Source of the DNA: Bacteroidaceae bacterium
Lineage (GTDB): Bacteria; Bacteroidota; Bacteroidia; Bacteroidales; Bacteroidaceae
Assembly: GCA_017965425.1 (NCBI GenBank)
Contig: JAGCPY010000003.1
Span: forward strand, 1 to 64,000
Direction of reading: 5' to 3'
Length of the DNA: 64,000 bases
Position numbers and translations under genes: made by a program. This document shows positions 17,133 to 26,734 of this stretch, piece after piece. Numbering within the stretch: the stretch's first letter is position 1; every line of letters starts with the position of its first letter. A model generated the notes under the pieces. That model was not told where the DNA came from. It ran no database searches and worked only from the letters and a program-made list of their open reading frames with translations.

Positions 17133-18266
17133 ATGCGTAGTATTATCATCACCGGTGGCGCTGGATTCATAGGATCGCATGTCGTACGTTTGTTTGTCAA
17201 TAAATACCCGGATTATCGTATCATCAACCTCGACAAGTTGACATACGCGGGCAATCTGGCCAATTTGAAGGATGTTGAAGACCGTCCCAACTACAAGTTT
17301 GTCCGCATGGACATCTGCGACTTTGAGGCGTTTTACAAGCTGATGCAGGACGAACACGTTGATGGTATCATTCATCTCGCCGCAGAGAGCCATGTGGATC
17401 GTAGCATCAAGGATCCCTTCACCTTTGCCCAGACCAATGTCATGGGAACTCTTTCCCTGTTGCAAGCAGCCAAACTTTATTGGGAAAGCTTGCCTGAGAA
17501 GTACGAGGGGAAGCGCTTCTACCATATCTCCACTGACGAGGTCTACGGAGCCTTGGAGATGACTCATCCAGAAGGCATTGAACCGCCATTCACGACCGTG
17601 GCGTCTTCTGGAAGTCATCATTTGGCATACGGTGAGAAGTTCTTCACGGAAGACTTGAAGTATCAGCCGCATAGTCCCTATAGTGCGGCCAAGGCCAGCA
17701 GCGATCACTTCGTCCGTGCGTATCACGATACGTACGGAATGCCTACCATTGTGACCAACTGCTCCAACAACTATGGTCCCTATCAGTTCCCAGAGAAGCT
17801 GATACCCCTGTTCATCAATAATATCCGTCATCGCAAACCGTTACCTGTCTATGGGAAGGGTGAGAACGTGCGTGACTGGCTCTATGTGGAGGATCATGCT
17901 CGTGCCATTGACCTCATCTTCCATGAGGGGCGTATTGCTGAGACTTATAATATCGGCGGCTTCAATGAGTGGAAGAACATCGATATCATCAAGGTCCTCA
18001 TCAAGACGGTTGACCGCATCCTTGGCCGTCCAGAAAATGCCGACCTCGACCTCATTACTTACGTCACTGACCGTGCAGGGCATGATCTCCGTTACGCCAT
18101 TGACTCCCGAAAGCTCCAGCGTGAACTCGGTTGGGAACCTTCCCTCCAGTTCGAGGAGGGCATTGAGAAGACCGTCCGCTGGTATCTTGACAATGAGGCT
18201 TGGATGGATAATGTCACCTCTGGCGACTACCAGAAATATTACGACGAGATGTATCAAGGGCGTTGA
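17133..18266 (+). CDS. rmlB: dTDP-glucose 4,6-dehydratase
   Basis: A 377-residue SDR dehydratase converting dTDP-glucose to dTDP-4-keto-6-deoxyglucose. It has the NAD loop TGGAGFIGSH (7-16), the catalytic STDEVYG (about 133-139, with Asp and Glu for dehydration) and YSAAK (about 177-181). Other RmlB marks are HLAAESHVDRSI, NCSNNYGPYQFPEKLIPL and RDWLYVEDHARA. It supplies the 4-keto sugar that the VioA-like aminotransferase at 26.7 kb could aminate. It is longer than the typical 350 residues because of an insertion after DEVYG (about 140-165), as in other Bacteroidota homologues. Confidence 0.95.
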   Translation: MRSIIITGGAGFIGSHVVRLFVNKYPDYRIINLDKLTYAGNLANLKDVEDRPNYKFVRMDICDFEAFYKLMQDEHVDGIIHLAAESHVDRSIKDPFTFAQTNVMGTLSLLQAAKLYWESLPEKYEGKRFYHISTDEVYGALEMTHPEGIEPPFTTVASSGSHHLAYGEKFFTEDLKYQPHSPYSAAKASSDHFVRAYHDTYGMPTIVTNCSNNYGPYQFPEKLIPLFINNIRHRKPLPVYGKGENVRDWLYVEDHARAIDLIFHEGRIAETYNIGGFNEWKNIDIIKVLIKTVDRILGRPENADLDLITYVTDRAGHDLRYAIDSRKLQRELGWEPSLQFEEGIEKTVRWYLDNEAWMDNVTSGDYQKYYDEMYQGR

Positions 18267-18339
18267 GCTGTACATCTGACTCTAAATTTAGAATATGGCT
18301 TTATAATCAAAAATAGTAAATCGTTAAAATATTATTGTC

Positions 18340-18570
18340 ATGGAACTTAAAGAATTTATTGAAGTGATTGCCGAACAATATGAGGATGTTGAATTGCAAG
18401 ATTTCACCCCAGAGACTCATTTTAAGGAATTCGATGAATGGTCTTCACTCACTTCTCTTTCCATCATCGCTACAGTTGATGATGAATTTGGTATTACGCT
18501 GAAGGGTGACGACATCCGCAAAGCGACGACTATACAGGAACTTTTTGACATAGCCAAAAGCAAAGAATAG
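18340..18570 (+). CDS. acyl carrier protein, module A, type alpha
   Basis: A 76-residue four-helix carrier protein, acidic, with the phosphopantetheine serine in EWSSLTSLS (Ser 36, in the place of the usual DSL). It would carry an acyl intermediate as a thioester in the cytoplasm. It closely resembles the ACP at 35943 (same spacing, DWSSLTALS), which defines a type alpha present once in each acyl module. The next gene's ATG is 9 bases downstream. Confidence 0.85.
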   Translation: MELKEFIEVIAEQYEDVELQDFTPETHFKEFDEWSSLTSLSIIATVDDEFGITLKGDDIRKATTIQELFDIAKSKE

Positions 18571-18579
18571 TTGGTCGAT

Positions 18580-19314
18580 ATGCAGGGCAAGAACGTCATC
18601 ATTACTGGCAGCAATCGTGGTATCGGCCGTGCGTTGGTGGAAACTTTCGTTGCGGCGGGAGCCAATGTTTGGGCTTGTGCACGTAGAGCTACGTCAGAAC
18701 ATGAATCATGGTTGCAGGAATTGTCCTCAAGTCATGGCGTATGGGTGAAACCTGTCTATTTTGATATGGCAGATGCCGATGCTGTCAATGCGGGCATACA
18801 GTCGATATTGGATGAGGGTAAGCCTGTGGATGTGCTTGTGAATAATGCAGGCGTTTCAACTGTGGGCTTACTGAGTATGAGCAAGGTGGATGACATTAAG
18901 GCTCTTTTTGAAGTCAACTTTTTCACCATGCTTCGTATTATCCAGAAGGTATCGAAGAAAATGGTCAGACAGCGCTGTGGAGCCATTGTCAATATGGGCT
19001 CGATTGCGGGCATAGAACCACAACCAGGCAAGATCGCATACGGCAGTTCAAAGGCAGCCGTGATGATGATGACCAAATGTCTTGCCAAGGAACTCGGACC
19101 GATGGGTGTCCGTGTGAACGCTATTGCCCCTGGACCTATAGAGACTGAAATGATTCACCAATATACGGATGATGTGTTGAAGAACCTTGCCGCAGAATCA
19201 GCTCTGCGTCGTCTGGGTAAAAGGGAAGAAATTGCTCAGGTAGCGCTTTTCCTGGCTTCTGACAAGGCATCTTATATTAATGGTGAGATTATCAAGGTTG
19301 ATGGAGGTCGTTGA
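18580..19314 (+). CDS. short-chain dehydrogenase, FabG-like
   Basis: A 244-residue classical SDR. Cofactor loop TGSNRGIGRA (about 9-18), NNAGVSTVG, and the catalytic S...YGSSK (Ser in NMGSIAG, Tyr/Lys in YGSSKAA). The C-terminal YINGEIIKVDGGR is typical of FabG-like 3-oxoacyl-ACP reductases. The ATG at 18580 is used instead of a TTG at 18571. Directly behind an ACP gene, it most likely reduces a 3-oxoacyl (or other keto) group bound to that ACP. A role on a keto sugar is the alternative. Confidence 0.8.
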   Translation: MQGKNVIITGSNRGIGRALVETFVAAGANVWACARRATSEHESWLQELSSSHGVWVKPVYFDMADADAVNAGIQSILDEGKPVDVLVNNAGVSTVGLLSMSKVDDIKALFEVNFFTMLRIIQKVSKKMVRQRCGAIVNMGSIAGIEPQPGKIAYGSSKAAVMMMTKCLAKELGPMGVRVNAIAPGPIETEMIHQYTDDVLKNLAAESALRRLGKREEIAQVALFLASDKASYINGEIIKVDGGR

Positions 19315-19336
19315 ATATTGAAAGTTGAGTTATCAC

Positions 19337-20164
19337 ATGAATAGAAAAATACTATCAGAAGAGGAAATCAAGGCATTGTGCAAACGGATGCGGCTTCATG
19401 CAATGGATATGGCATTGGCGGCTGGCAACCGGGGTGCTCATGTCAGTGGTAGCCTCTCTTGCATAGAAATATACGCGGTGCTCTATGGTGCCATTCTCAA
19501 CTACGATTTGGATAACCCGCTTTGGCAAGACCGTGATCGCTTTATTGCAGGCAAGGAACATGCCCGTCTTGCTGAATATCCAGCCCGTGCCGAGATGGGC
19601 TTCTACCCAGTGGATGTCCTCCATACTTATGAGGAGAACGACGGTTTGCTCGTCGGTCATCAGTTGCGCCGGGAATTAGGTGTGGAATATGCCTCCATGA
19701 GTTTGGGGATGGAGATGTCTTTTGTCGTTGGCAAGGCTATTCTTGCCAAGCAGACGCAACAGAAGTATCACATCTATTGTCTTTTGGGAGATGCCGAGTG
19801 TGAGGAGGGACCTGTCTGGGAAGCCTTTATTCCCGCTGCTCACTATAAATTGGACAACCTGACGGTTATCATTGACCGTAACTATATGTCTGTGGACGGT
19901 AACACGGAGGAACTGATGGCCCAGTTGGATATGCAACGTAAGATGGAGGCATTCGGATGGGAATCCGTGACGATTGATGGACACGATATTCACCAACTGA
20001 TGGAAGCCCTATCCCACAAGCCCGAAGGGCGTCCATACGCTGTCATTGCACAAACAACCAAAGGAAAAGGGGTATCTTTCATTGAAAATAAAAAGGCTTG
20101 GCATCAGGCCATCATGGGGGAGCAACTTTATCATCAGGCTATAGAAGAACTTCAGAACGCATAA
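19337..20164 (+). CDS. transketolase-like N-terminal subunit (ThDP-binding)
   Basis: A 275-residue protein matching the N-terminal third of transketolase. Marks are RGAHVSGSLSCIEIYAVLY (compare GHxxGSLSxxEI), and a ThDP/Mg motif LLGDAECEEGPVWEA...VIIDRN, where the usual GDG is GDA. The C-terminus TTKGKGVSFIE is standard. Together with the next gene it makes a split transketolase that would move a two-carbon ketol unit. Lying between an ACP/SDR pair and an ACP/ligase/KAS III set, it is probably a pathway-specific enzyme, not the pentose-phosphate one. I use the ATG at 19337. Confidence 0.85.
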   Translation: MNRKILSEEEIKALCKRMRLHAMDMALAAGNRGAHVSGSLSCIEIYAVLYGAILNYDLDNPLWQDRDRFIAGKEHARLAEYPARAEMGFYPVDVLHTYEENDGLLVGHQLRRELGVEYASMSLGMEMSFVVGKAILAKQTQQKYHIYCLLGDAECEEGPVWEAFIPAAHYKLDNLTVIIDRNYMSVDGNTEELMAQLDMQRKMEAFGWESVTIDGHDIHQLMEALSHKPEGRPYAVIAQTTKGKGVSFIENKKAWHQAIMGEQLYHQAIEELQNA

Positions 20165-20168
20165 AGTT

Positions 20169-21140
20169 ATGGCTATCAATCCCGCTTTAATCAAGGCATA
20201 CGCCAAAATGGGCCAGAAAGGTGCTGCTGCAGGCATTGGCATGATGGAGTTGGCCAAGCGTGACCCCGACATGCGGGTTGTTGTGGCTGACAGTGTGGCC
20301 ATTGCCAGTTTGGACCGTTTCTATAATAGCTATCCAGACCGCGTCATCAATGCCGGTATCGCCGAGCAAAGTATGATTGGCATAGCAGCTGGTCTCAGTT
20401 CTGAGGACGGACGGGTTGTCTATGCTTGTACTTATGCAGAGTTTGTGCTGACAAAAGCATTGGAATTTGTCCGCCATAATCTGGCCTATCATCGTTTCAA
20501 TGTCAAATTGGTAGGTAACTCTGCAGGTTTTGCGATGGAAACCCTTTCCATCTCTCATTGGGCGACGGAAGACATCTCATACGCCCGTGCTTTGCCTGGA
20601 ATGACGATACTGTCTGCTGCCGATAGTCTTGAGGCCATCAAGATGGTGGTTGCTGCACATGATATGCAGGGACCTGTATATATCCGACTATCAGGACTCT
20701 TAAATTGTCCGATGGTATATGAAAAGGATTTTGACTATCAGATTGGCAAGGCAAATACATTACGCGAAGGTGAGGATGTGACCATTATTGCGACCGGCAT
20801 GATGGTGAGAGAAGCCTTGGATGCTGCTGACTTATTGGCAAATCAAGGTGTTCATTGTCGTGTGGTGGATATGCATACCATAAAGCCGCTTGATACGGCG
20901 CTGCTTGACAACGTGATGGCTTCTTCCCGCATGATTGTGTCTGTGGAAGAACATGCAATGATTGGTGGTTTGGGAGGAGCCATTGCAGAATACATGGCAG
21001 AAAAGAATGGACGGCCTCGTCTGGTCAGAATCGGAGTCGGTGACTTCTTCTGCAAGTTGGGTGACCTTCGATTCTGTTGGGAACAACATGGCCTGACCGC
21101 ACCGCAAATAGCCGAGAGAATCAATAAAGAATTACAATAA
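20169..21140 (+). CDS. transketolase-like C-terminal subunit
   Basis: A 323-residue protein with the pyrimidine-binding and C-terminal domains of transketolase. The catalytic Glu that activates ThDP is in NAGIAEQSMIGIAAGLS. Further marks are VYACTYAEFVL, GPVYIRLSG, and a C-terminal regulatory domain starting GEDVTIIATGMMVREAL. It starts 4 bases after the N-terminal subunit, so the two should be made together. The pair could form an acyloin or ketol, or pass a two-carbon unit to an ACP; the substrate is unknown. Confidence 0.85.
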   Translation: MAINPALIKAYAKMGQKGAAAGIGMMELAKRDPDMRVVVADSVAIASLDRFYNSYPDRVINAGIAEQSMIGIAAGLSSEDGRVVYACTYAEFVLTKALEFVRHNLAYHRFNVKLVGNSAGFAMETLSISHWATEDISYARALPGMTILSAADSLEAIKMVVAAHDMQGPVYIRLSGLLNCPMVYEKDFDYQIGKANTLREGEDVTIIATGMMVREALDAADLLANQGVHCRVVDMHTIKPLDTALLDNVMASSRMIVSVEEHAMIGGLGGAIAEYMAEKNGRPRLVRIGVGDFFCKLGDLRFCWEQHGLTAPQIAERINKELQ

Positions 21141-21160
21141 TAATGTTTATACATACTATT

Positions 21161-21397
21161 ATGACAAACATCGAAAAATACAACAATGCCTTTGTTGAGG
21201 GTCTGGAGATTCCTGTAGAACAGGTGGAAGGATTGACGATGGAAGGGTGTGACAAGTGGGACAGCATCGGACAGATGAGCCTTATTGCTGTTCTGGAAGA
21301 TGCATTCGGCATTGAACTTGCCCCTGACGAGGTGATGGCTTTTACCAGCTATGCGGCTGGCCTTGATATTCTCAAGAATCATCAGATTGACCTATAA
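21161..21397 (+). CDS. acyl carrier protein, module A, type beta
   Basis: A 78-residue acidic carrier protein with the modified serine in KWDSIGQMSL (Ser 35). I choose the ATG at 21161, because MTNIEKYNNAF then lines up with MSNTLNTYNAVF of the beta-type ACP at 36170; an ATG at 21143 would add six residues. Its stop codon overlaps the start of the ligase gene (TAATG), which suggests that the ligase loads this ACP. Confidence 0.85.
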   Translation: MTNIEKYNNAFVEGLEIPVEQVEGLTMEGCDKWDSIGQMSLIAVLEDAFGIELAPDEVMAFTSYAAGLDILKNHQIDL

Positions 21398-22791
21398 TGC
21401 TTTTAGATTTCGACCTGAAGCCTTCAGATAAGCTTGCAGCTATTGATGATGCAGGTGCACAACTGACGTACGGCGACCTTGTCGCATTACGTGGGCAGTT
21501 GTCATCTGTGTTGCCTCCTCGTGAATTGGTATTCTGCCTCTGCGAGAACAGGGTAGGAGCCTTGGCTGGCTTCCTTGCATTGTATGATTGCAAGGATGTC
21601 TGTCTCTTGCTTAGTGCACATATCGATTCAGGGCTATTAGCTGCCTTATGCGAGACGTATCATCCCTCTTATTTCTGGATGCCAGAATCGAAAGCACCAG
21701 AATTCAACTACGACATTGTCCATAGGTTCCATGGTTATGTCCTTTGCAAGACTGGGCAGCAGGCACCTGCTATGCATGTTGATTTGTCTATGCTGATGAC
21801 GACATCTGGCACAACGGGTAGTCCCAAACTCGTCCGCCATAAGTATGGCAATATCGAGTCCAATGCCCGCAACGTGGCATCTGTTTTTGGGTGGACAGAG
21901 GACGAACGTGGCATTATTGACCTCCCCATGCAATACACGATGGGGCTGAATGTTATTTTGAGCCACCTCTATGCCGGGGCAATGGTGCTTTTGGCTGAAG
22001 CGAATCTGATGAGTCCGAAGTTATGGCAATTCATCAAAGAGAAAAAAGGCACGAACCTGACAGGCGTACCTTTCAGTTATGAGATACTTCAGCGGTTGCG
22101 CTTTACCCGGATGGATTTACCCTATCTGACAACTCTGGCAGAGGGAGGTGGAAAATTGCCTGATAGTCTGTTCAAGACCTTCGCAGAATATGCGGAAGTC
22201 TCAGGGAAGCGTTTCTTTGCCACATTCGGCACGACAGAGACATCGGCACGATTGGCCTATCTGCCGCCCAAGGATGCCGCAACACATATCGGAAGTATAG
22301 GACAGGCCATACCCGAAGGTAAATTATTGTTGGTCGACGATGATGGCTGTGAAATCACTCAGTCAGACCAAGAGGGTGAACTTCTTTACGAAGGACCCAA
22401 TGTTACTATGGGTTACGGTACATGCATTGAAGACTTGCAGAAGGGCGATGAATTCTGTGGCGTATATGCTACCGGTGATATTGCTCGTCGTGACGATGAT
22501 GGCTACTTTTATATAGTTGGCCGCAAGAAGCGTTTTCTCAAACTCTATGGGCTGCGTGTAAGTCTTGACCAAAGTGAGAAGATTATCTCTGAGCACTTTG
22601 GCGTTGAGTGTGCTTGTACTGGGGACGATACTCAAATGCGCATTTATGTGACAGATGCTCATTTGGTGGAAGATGTACAGAACCTGATGGTGGAGAAGAC
22701 AGGACTTAAGGCAAAGTCCTTTGAGGTCAAGGCAATAGATGCCATCCCCCGTTTTGAGTCTGGTAAAGTCAACTACCGTCTTCTCTCCTAA
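21397..22791 (+). CDS. adenylate-forming acyl-ACP ligase (ANL superfamily)
   Basis: A 464-residue ANL enzyme, expected to activate a carboxylic acid as acyl-AMP and load it onto an ACP. The phosphate loop is TTSGTTGSPKLVRH (about 132-145), the adenine motif TFGTTETSAR, the ribose/hinge motif YATGDIARRDDDGYFYIVGR, and the C-terminal catalytic Lys probably in ESGKVNYRLL. It is shorter than acyl-CoA synthetases (about 550), as are many small-acid ANL enzymes. It overlaps the beta ACP by one base. It is a paralogue of the ligase at 36.4 kb. Confidence 0.8.
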   Translation: MLLDFDLKPSDKLAAIDDAGAQLTYGDLVALRGQLSSVLPPRELVFCLCENRVGALAGFLALYDCKDVCLLLSAHIDSGLLAALCETYHPSYFWMPESKAPEFNYDIVHRFHGYVLCKTGQQAPAMHVDLSMLMTTSGTTGSPKLVRHKYGNIESNARNVASVFGWTEDERGIIDLPMQYTMGLNVILSHLYAGAMVLLAEANLMSPKLWQFIKEKKGTNLTGVPFSYEILQRLRFTRMDLPYLTTLAEGGGKLPDSLFKTFAEYAEVSGKRFFATFGTTETSARLAYLPPKDAATHIGSIGQAIPEGKLLLVDDDGCEITQSDQEGELLYEGPNVTMGYGTCIEDLQKGDEFCGVYATGDIARRDDDGYFYIVGRKKRFLKLYGLRVSLDQSEKIISEHFGVECACTGDDTQMRIYVTDAHLVEDVQNLMVEKTGLKAKSFEVKAIDAIPRFESGKVNYRLLS

Positions 22792-22851
22792 TGGCTAAGG
22801 ATTATAAACTTACAAATTGCTTAATTTCTCTATAAATCAACATATCAAAGC

Positions 22852-23916
22852 ATGGCTTTCTTTAAGGTAGATAATGTCAACATCGCGGGTATTGCAGCCT
22901 GTGTGCCGCCTAAGATGGTGGAGAATATGGATTCTGATCTCATCGAGGATAAGGACGAACTGCGTAAGTATATTGAAACCACAGGCGTTCAACGTCGCTA
23001 CATTGCAGAGGACGGAATATGCTCTTCTGACTTGTGCTTGTGCGCAGCAGAGAAACTTATCGCAGAAATCGGATGGGACAAGCAGGACATAGAATGCCTT
23101 ATATTGGTGACCCAGACCCCTGATTACATTTTCCCCGCTACAGCTTGCGTCCTGCAGAACCGTCTGGGACTGTCTACGAACTGTCTCAGTTTTGACATCA
23201 CCATGAGTTGTCCTGGATGGATATACGGCCTCTCCGTCATGTCTTCCATGCTCAGTGCGGGTAGGATGAAGAAGGGACTGTTGTTGGTAGGCGAGACCTC
23301 CACCAAGGCCAAGTCCCCTTATGACCGTGTGAATCTTCTGGCTGGAGATGCAGGCACGGCAACGCTTTTGGAATTCAAGGAAGGTGCAAATCCTCTGTAT
23401 TTCAGTATGCACTCCGACGGCAGCAACTTCAAGTCGCTCATCATCCCAGATGGTGGCTATCGGAATCCGACTACGAAGGAGTCGTTTGACTATTATATGT
23501 GTAAGGATGGGATTCAGCGTAACCGTCTACAGTCCAATATGGAAGGGGAAGATATATTGTCCTTTGCCATGCACACCGCTCCGAAATGTATCAAAGGGTT
23601 GCTTGAGCACTACGAGATTCCGAAAGAGGAAATAGACTACTTCCTCATTCATCAGGCCAACCAGATGATTAACAAACTCATACAAAAACGTCTGAGAGTG
23701 GATGATGCCCATTGTCCTTACAACATCGCCGACTTCGGTAACACTTCTTCCACAACTATTCCCCTGATGATAGTCAATAAGCTTCAAGCAGAAATCGGCG
23801 GAAAGAAAGTCGTCGCTTGTGGTTTCGGAACAGGATTGGCATGGGGAGCAATTGCAACACAGTTGGCTGAGGATGTCAAGGTAATAGATTTGGTTCATTA
23901 TTCGTCTGCTGAATAA
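22852..23916 (+). CDS. 3-oxoacyl-ACP synthase III family (KAS III)
   Basis: A 354-residue thiolase-fold enzyme with the complete KAS III triad: Cys 120 in FDITMSCPGWIYG, His about 267 in LIHQANQM, and Asn about 297 in DFGNTSSTTIP. It is expected to condense an acyl primer with malonyl-ACP, or to act as an acyl transferase as some pathway-specific KAS III enzymes do. It closes module A, 60 bases after the ligase. It is paralogous to the protein at 37818 (the same CVP start and the same sequence frame around the Cys). Confidence 0.85.
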   Translation: MAFFKVDNVNIAGIAACVPPKMVENMDSDLIEDKDELRKYIETTGVQRRYIAEDGICSSDLCLCAAEKLIAEIGWDKQDIECLILVTQTPDYIFPATACVLQNRLGLSTNCLSFDITMSCPGWIYGLSVMSSMLSAGRMKKGLLLVGETSTKAKSPYDRVNLLAGDAGTATLLEFKEGANPLYFSMHSDGSNFKSLIIPDGGYRNPTTKESFDYYMCKDGIQRNRLQSNMEGEDILSFAMHTAPKCIKGLLEHYEIPKEEIDYFLIHQANQMINKLIQKRLRVDDAHCPYNIADFGNTSSTTIPLMIVNKLQAEIGGKKVVACGFGTGLAWGAIATQLAEDVKVIDLVHYSSAE

Positions 23917-23921
23917 ATTAT

Positions 23922-25457
23922 ATGGCAGGATATAAGCAGAATACAAAGTTGATGGCGAAGAACTCGGCCTATCTGTATGTACAGATGGCCGTGAGGATGA
24001 TCATCGGTCTTTATACGGTTCGTGTCATCCTTCACGCGCTTGGTGCAGAGGACTATGGTATCTACAATGTGGTAGCGGGTTTCGTGACAATGTTCACGTT
24101 CGTCACCAGCACGTTGGTCTCTGCCTCACAGCGTTTTTTCGCATACGCGCTAGGACGTGGCGAACATGAATTGCTGAATCGTTATTTCAATGTATCACTA
24201 CTCTGTTACATTATCCTCAGTATAATCCTTTTTGTGGTTATCGAAGCTTTTGGATGGTGGTTTGTCAACTATAAAATGGTGATACCACCTGAGCGCCTAT
24301 ATGCTGCTAATTGGGTATTGCAGATTTCCATTGTTGCCTTTATCATTCGTATTCTGGCGGTTCCTTCTTCTGCCATGTTAGTGGCGAACGAAAAGATGAT
24401 AGTCTATGCTTTTGTACATGTGCTTGATGCTTTTCTTCTACTTGGTATTGCCTTTTTACTTCAGGTCGTCACTTCTGATCGTTTGATAGTATATGCATGG
24501 TGTATGCTTGGCATCTCATTGGTGAGTAGCATCATCTTTATAGGAATGTGCCGAAGTAGTTACAATGAAGCTTCGCGTATACGATTACGTTGGGATGTAG
24601 GACTGCTCAAAGAACTGTTGAGCTATTGTGGGTGGTATATGTTTGGGACGATGGCTACGGTCGTGCGTGAGCAAGGGCTCAATATACTTCTTAATGTGTT
24701 TTTCAACCCAATTGTGAATGCCGCCCGGGCTATAGCCTATCAGATTAACAATGCCATCAATCAGTTTGTAAATAGCTTCTATCAAGCCGTACGTCCTCAA
24801 ATCACCAAACTTACTGCGGCAGAGGAGAATGAGAAGATGTTGTCTTTGGTTTCTTCATCGTCCGTTATTAGTTTCCTGTTGATGTGCTTAGTGTCTATTC
24901 CGATGCTTGTGGAGATGCCATTCGTGTTATCAGTGTGGTTGCATGACTATCCTGAATATACAGTCATATTTGCTCGACTTGTCATCATAACGGCTATGAT
25001 AGATACGCTTGGTATGCCTTTAACGACGGCTGTTTGTTCGTTGGGGCGTATTCGAAACTATCAGGTTATTACAGGAAGTATACTTATCCTCAATCTGCCT
25101 GTTTCTTATGTGTTGCTACGACTGTGCGCTACACCATATATTGTATTCTATGTTTCCATTGTTCTCTCATGTGTGACACAAGTTGTTCGGGTTTTATTTA
25201 TGAAGAAAATGTTCCGAATGTCAATCTTGCGCTATACCCGTGAAGTCATATTTCGTACTTTTTTAATCTCAATAGTCTCTTTTACTGCTACATATTTCTT
25301 GAGTCAGGCCGTTGCCAATGACTTTTGGTCACATTTGATTGTCATAATGCTGTCCATCTTATTTATTGTTCTATTATCATTCTATGGTGGTTTTACAAGA
25401 GTACAACGTGAAGCAATGGTTGCTATGGCACGCAAGAAACTAAATCGTCACAAATGA
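23922..25457 (+). CDS. wzx: Wzx-type polysaccharide flippase (MATE/MOP superfamily)
   Basis: A 511-residue integral membrane protein with about 14 hydrophobic segments and the O-antigen flippase pattern: an N-terminus with KNSAYLYVQMAVRMIIGLYT, then ALGAEDYGIYNVVAGFV. It should move undecaprenyl-linked repeat units from the cytoplasmic to the periplasmic face. It starts 5 bases after the KAS III gene, which ties the acyl module to polysaccharide assembly at the operon level. Confidence 0.85.
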   Translation: MAGYKQNTKLMAKNSAYLYVQMAVRMIIGLYTVRVILHALGAEDYGIYNVVAGFVTMFTFVTSTLVSASQRFFAYALGRGEHELLNRYFNVSLLCYIILSIILFVVIEAFGWWFVNYKMVIPPERLYAANWVLQISIVAFIIRILAVPSSAMLVANEKMIVYAFVHVLDAFLLLGIAFLLQVVTSDRLIVYAWCMLGISLVSSIIFIGMCRSSYNEASRIRLRWDVGLLKELLSYCGWYMFGTMATVVREQGLNILLNVFFNPIVNAARAIAYQINNAINQFVNSFYQAVRPQITKLTAAEENEKMLSLVSSSSVISFLLMCLVSIPMLVEMPFVLSVWLHDYPEYTVIFARLVIITAMIDTLGMPLTTAVCSLGRIRNYQVITGSILILNLPVSYVLLRLCATPYIVFYVSIVLSCVTQVVRVLFMKKMFRMSILRYTREVIFRTFLISIVSFTATYFLSQAVANDFWSHLIVIMLSILFIVLLSFYGGFTRVQREAMVAMARKKLNRHK

Positions 25458-25464
25458 GCAGGAC

Positions 25465-26694
25465 ATGGAAAAGATAAATACCCTCAATTCATTTCAATAT
25501 CTGTGGGCTTATAGCGTAAGCATATATGCTCTTCTGATAGCAAACATCTCATGGGGATGGTCTATTCCACAAGGAATGCTCATAGCCTATATCGGCATCA
25601 TATCTCTTTTGAAGTTGACGAGTGGAAGTTTATGGCTTCCGAGAAAAACTGCGGTGCTTATACTCATCCTCATGGTGTATGTCCTATTGAACATTTTCGT
25701 ATGGGAAAATGGACAGTTTATTAAAATGGTGACATATACAATATATTTGATGCTCATGTCTGCAATATTGTTATCATCGAAAGAAGAAAAAGAACTCCTT
25801 CTGGACTCGATAAATAATTGCTTTATTGTCATTCTGTTGATTTCAGTGCCAGCATGGATCTTGTTTTTGATGGGATTCCCTTTTTCACATAGTGGTGAGA
25901 TTAGGCCAGATGATTTCCATGTTCTTTATGACTATAAGTTTTTTCTGGTATCCGTAAACTCCAGTAGCATCTTTCCGCGTTTCCAAAGTGTTTTCACCGA
26001 ACCAGGACAATTTGCTACTCCATGTGCTTTCCTCTATTTCCTTAATGGAGCCAATTTCAGTCGCAAAAACATTCTTCTGATTATTGGTATTCTTCTCTCA
26101 TTTTCCCTCGTCTCATACGGTTTGCTTATTGCTGCTTTCATTTCAAGCAGGATGTTTCAATCGCAGAAATATCGCTTTCTGAAGACAATGCTATCAGTTG
26201 CCGTTGTAGCAGGCATATCATTCTATTTCGCCAATAGTGAAAACGAGGATGATCCCGTCACTGCACTTATTGTCAACCGCCTGCAATATGATGAGGAAAA
26301 GGGTATTTCAGGATATAACCGTACTGGATCTTATTTCGATTCAAAATACGAGCAACTAAAGACATCTGAAGATTGGTATTGGGGAATACAGGATGAATTA
26401 AAAGAGGGAGAAGACTGGACATATAACGCATCGGGGTACAAGAAAGCGATTGTTCATAGGGGAATCATTGGTTTTGGATTTACAATTCTTATTATATTTC
26501 TCCTGTTCTACTATAATCGTAATCTTGCGACGTTCTCTTTCTTTATGATTGTGCTCACTGCATATTTAGTTCGTGATTTGGTTATGTCTGCTTTATGGCT
26601 ATCCATTTCTATCGTAGGTTTTTATCTTCTGAAAGAACTTGATGAGCAGGAAACAGATGAATTGGAAACAAGTGAATTGGAAATCGTGGAATAG
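25465..26694 (+). CDS. O-antigen polymerase/ligase-like membrane protein (Wzy-like)
   Basis: A 409-residue protein with about 10-11 hydrophobic segments and one larger loop (about 145-180, then 250-325, with RTGSYFDSKYEQLK) typical of Wzy polymerases. The sequence VFTEPGQFATPCAFLYF in the middle matches the pattern of O-antigen polymerase families. It follows wzx by 7 bases. This is the second polymerase candidate of the window; the first, at 3.4 kb, is of the EpsG type. The acidic C-terminal tail (DEQETDELETSELE) is encoded by a small internal repeat. Confidence 0.7.
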   Translation: MEKINTLNSFQYLWAYSVSIYALLIANISWGWSIPQGMLIAYIGIISLLKLTSGSLWLPRKTAVLILILMVYVLLNIFVWENGQFIKMVTYTIYLMLMSAILLSSKEEKELLLDSINNCFIVILLISVPAWILFLMGFPFSHSGEIRPDDFHVLYDYKFFLVSVNSSSIFPRFQSVFTEPGQFATPCAFLYFLNGANFSRKNILLIIGILLSFSLVSYGLLIAAFISSRMFQSQKYRFLKTMLSVAVVAGISFYFANSENEDDPVTALIVNRLQYDEEKGISGYNRTGSYFDSKYEQLKTSEDWYWGIQDELKEGEDWTYNASGYKKAIVHRGIIGFGFTILIIFLLFYYNRNLATFSFFMIVLTAYLVRDLVMSALWLSISIVGFYLLKELDEQETDELETSELEIVE

Positions 26695-26734
26695 GGTAGC
26701 AATGGAAATGCTGTTGAAAAATGAATATATATAT

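Noticed and set aside
16165-18266. dTDP-rhamnose pathway
   Set aside because: Only rmlA and rmlB are present; rmlC and rmlD are missing and a VioA-like aminotransferase is found instead.
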